Shown: piece after piece, positions 63,040 to 64,000 of the stretch
Numbering within the stretch: position 1 is the first letter of the stretch
How the letters are laid out: the number at the start of each line of letters is the position of its first letter
Assembly: GCF_040833985.1 (NCBI RefSeq)
Contig: NZ_CP162139.1
Location: 930,001 to 994,000 of the forward strand
Reading direction: 5' to 3'
Length of the DNA: 64,000 nucleotides
From: Leptospira sp. WS4.C2
Lineage (GTDB): Bacteria > Spirochaetota > Leptospiria > Leptospirales > Leptospiraceae
Position numbers and translations under genes: made by a program
The notes under the pieces: generated by a model
What the model was told of the DNA's origin: nothing
The model's input: the letters and a program-made list of their open reading frames with translations, nothing else
The model's database searches: none

Positions 63040-63070
63040 TTTTCTAGATTCGGATTCTGAATCTAGAAAA
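63040..63070 (+). terminator. First hairpin after clpX
   Basis: TTTTCTAGATTC (63040-63051) and GAATCTAGAAAA (63059-63070) are exact 12-base complements around a seven-base loop. No T-run follows; the arms themselves are T- and A-flanked, so termination is possible in both directions. Confidence 0.6.
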
Positions 63071-63075
63071 ATGGG

Positions 63076-63109
63076 AAAGACCTATCTTACAGATAGGTCT
63101 TTGTTTTTA
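63076..63109 (+). terminator. Intrinsic terminator after clpX
   Basis: AAAGACCTATCT (63076-63087) and AGATAGGTCTTT (63091-63102) form a perfect 12-base stem with a three-base loop, followed by GTTTTTA. It is a textbook terminator and lies 11 bases before the beta-lactamase-like start at 63120. Confidence 0.8.
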
Positions 63110-63119
63110 GGGGTAGTTT

Positions 63120-63953
63120 ATGGTGGATTCCAATAAAATAAAAAACTCGATCATTCCTCGCTTACTAATTCCCTTTAAGATAAAATTCAAAACTTCATTT
63201 TTGATTTTCTTAATTGGATTTTCATTTTCTCGTTGTCACTTGCAAAAAGATTCAGACACCACTTCCGTTGCAAATGAAGCAACTCCGCAAAAATCAAATC
63301 ATCTAGAGTGGATCAAAATCAAAGAATCTGTCTGGATTCACAAAAGTTATGGTGAGTTTGCAGGACAAACTTACTCTTCCAATGGACTTGTGGTGTTAAC
63401 AAATAAAGGCGTCGTAGTTGTTGATACTCCTTGGACAGAATCGCAAACTGAAGAGTTGTTTACCGGTATCCAATCCAAATTCCAAAAAGAGATTCTATAT
63501 TTGATTGTGACTCATGCACATGACGACCGTATGGCGGGAGTCCCTCTCTTTCAAAGCCGAAACATTCCCATTTATAGCACAAATTTAACGGCAAAACTGG
63601 CAAAAGAAAGGGGATTGGGGAAAACAAATCCCATCCTCGACCTCCAAACTAGACTTGCTGCAGGAAACCAATGGGTAGAAGTTTTTTATCCTGGGCAGGG
63701 CCATTCCGTGGACAATATAGTGGTTTGGCTCACCGACACTCATATCCTCTTTGGAGGTTGTCTTGTTAAGTCAGTTGAAGCCAAAGACCTCGGTAATACA
63801 AAGGATGCTAATATAGAGGAGTGGGGAATTTCCGTGAAGAGGGTTCTCGCTCGTTACCCTGATGCGGAAGTGGTGGTTCCGGGGCATGGAGATTGGGGAA
63901 AACTGGACTTACTACGTCATACGATTCGGTTACTTGTTGCGGCGAACAACTAA
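63120..63953 (+). CDS. Subclass B1-type metallo-beta-lactamase, predicted lipoprotein
   Basis: A 277-residue exported protein; the signal region ends in FLIGFSFSRC, suggesting a lipobox with Cys39. All B1 zinc ligands are found: His132, His134, Asp136 (VTHAHDDRMAG), His195 (PGQGHSVDNIVVWL), Cys214 with Lys217 three residues on (FGGCLVKS) and His256 (VVPGHGDWG). The block AKDLGNTKDANIEEW also follows B1 enzymes such as BcII, and is not found in the wider hydrolase fold. Zn1 is held by three His and Zn2 by Asp-Cys-His. AGGGG stands six bases before ATG 63120. It is after the clpX terminator and has its own promoter or none visible. Confidence 0.88.
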   Translation: MVDSNKIKNSIIPRLLIPFKIKFKTSFLIFLIGFSFSRCHLQKDSDTTSVANEATPQKSNHLEWIKIKESVWIHKSYGEFAGQTYSSNGLVVLTNKGVVVVDTPWTESQTEELFTGIQSKFQKEILYLIVTHAHDDRMAGVPLFQSRNIPIYSTNLTAKLAKERGLGKTNPILDLQTRLAAGNQWVEVFYPGQGHSVDNIVVWLTDTHILFGGCLVKSVEAKDLGNTKDANIEEWGISVKRVLARYPDAEVVVPGHGDWGKLDLLRHTIRLLVAANN

Positions 63954-64000
63954 GATAGAAAGTTTTTCCATAGGATTTGTGAGATTTCTTTCTGCTCCTA
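63954..64000. other. End of window, nothing identified
   Basis: The last 47 bases after the metallo-beta-lactamase-like gene hold no recognisable coding or RNA signal; a gene reading into the window from the right is possible but cannot be supported. Confidence 0.4.

Noticed and set aside
1..64000. CRISPR array, prophage or insertion sequence
   Set aside because: No regularly spaced repeats, transposase, integrase or phage structural genes were seen.

Overview
The window looks like a chromosomal segment of a Leptospira, most likely from the saprophytic or low-virulence side of the genus. The base composition is moderately AT-rich. There are many short-lipobox lipoproteins, a DUF1554 lipoprotein of a type known mainly from Leptospira, a FlbB-like flagellar collar protein, several RsbU-type phosphatases and seven-membrane-segment histidine kinases, and abundant GTG/TTG starts. 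This is inferred from protein content; no rRNA is present and no species can be named.

Layout. 1-983: the 3' part of purM. 976-10631 (minus): a chemotaxis and two-component operon, read mcp, cheW, cheA, cheB, a receiver-like/ATPase protein, two single receivers and a large PAS histidine kinase. 10733-20666: envelope proteins, a stress-type phosphatase, enoyl-CoA hydratase, a DUF192 lipoprotein, glycogen phosphorylase, a response regulator and a HEAT-repeat protein. 20663-26093: an outer-membrane-like protein, then a polysaccharide export set (small ORF, ABC permease, ABC ATPase with sugar-binding tail, UDP-glucose dehydrogenase). 26129-30329: thioredoxin-like protein, hisE, lpxK, and a two-gene version of mnmC. 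30558-38316: a flagellar regulatory operon, flhF, flhG, a membrane protein, fliA, a Jag-N/DUF342 FapA-like protein, a SwrB/DUF6115-like protein, remA and gmk. 38331-44191: flbB-like and fliJ, then fliI, with a 1048-residue kinase/receiver/phosphatase hybrid gene lying between them on the other strand. 44271-50616: lipoprotein, small zinc-ribbon protein, ferredoxin, murA, a membrane protein and a GH3 glycosidase. 50707-53013: a DUF3095 cyclase-like gene, a GC-rich highly structured element and an AT-rich DUF2971-like gene enclosed by inverted repeats. 53011-58782: a large Calx-beta/DUF1554 lipoprotein, an OmpA-like lipoprotein, an outer-membrane-like protein and an SGNH hydrolase. 58799-64000: tenA, tRNA-Gly(GCC), tig, clpP, clpX and a subclass B1-type metallo-beta-lactamase.

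The window is dominated by motility and signalling. The che operon supplies receptor, kinase and methylesterase but no cheR, cheD or classical P2 domain in CheA. The flagellar operon pairs export and placement GTPases with sigma-28 and with homologues of Bacillus motility/matrix regulators. Three multi-domain kinases and two PP2C phosphatases suggest output through partner switching, whose other components are not in the window.

The observations most worth following are the inverted-repeat-bounded DUF2971 unit with its attC-like structured tail (51874-53004), the B1 metallo-beta-lactamase lipoprotein (63120-63953), the Cys-to-Asp MurA, the four EFGLF motifs in the CheA linker, and a perfect hairpin that contains the start codon of the polysaccharide exporter permease.
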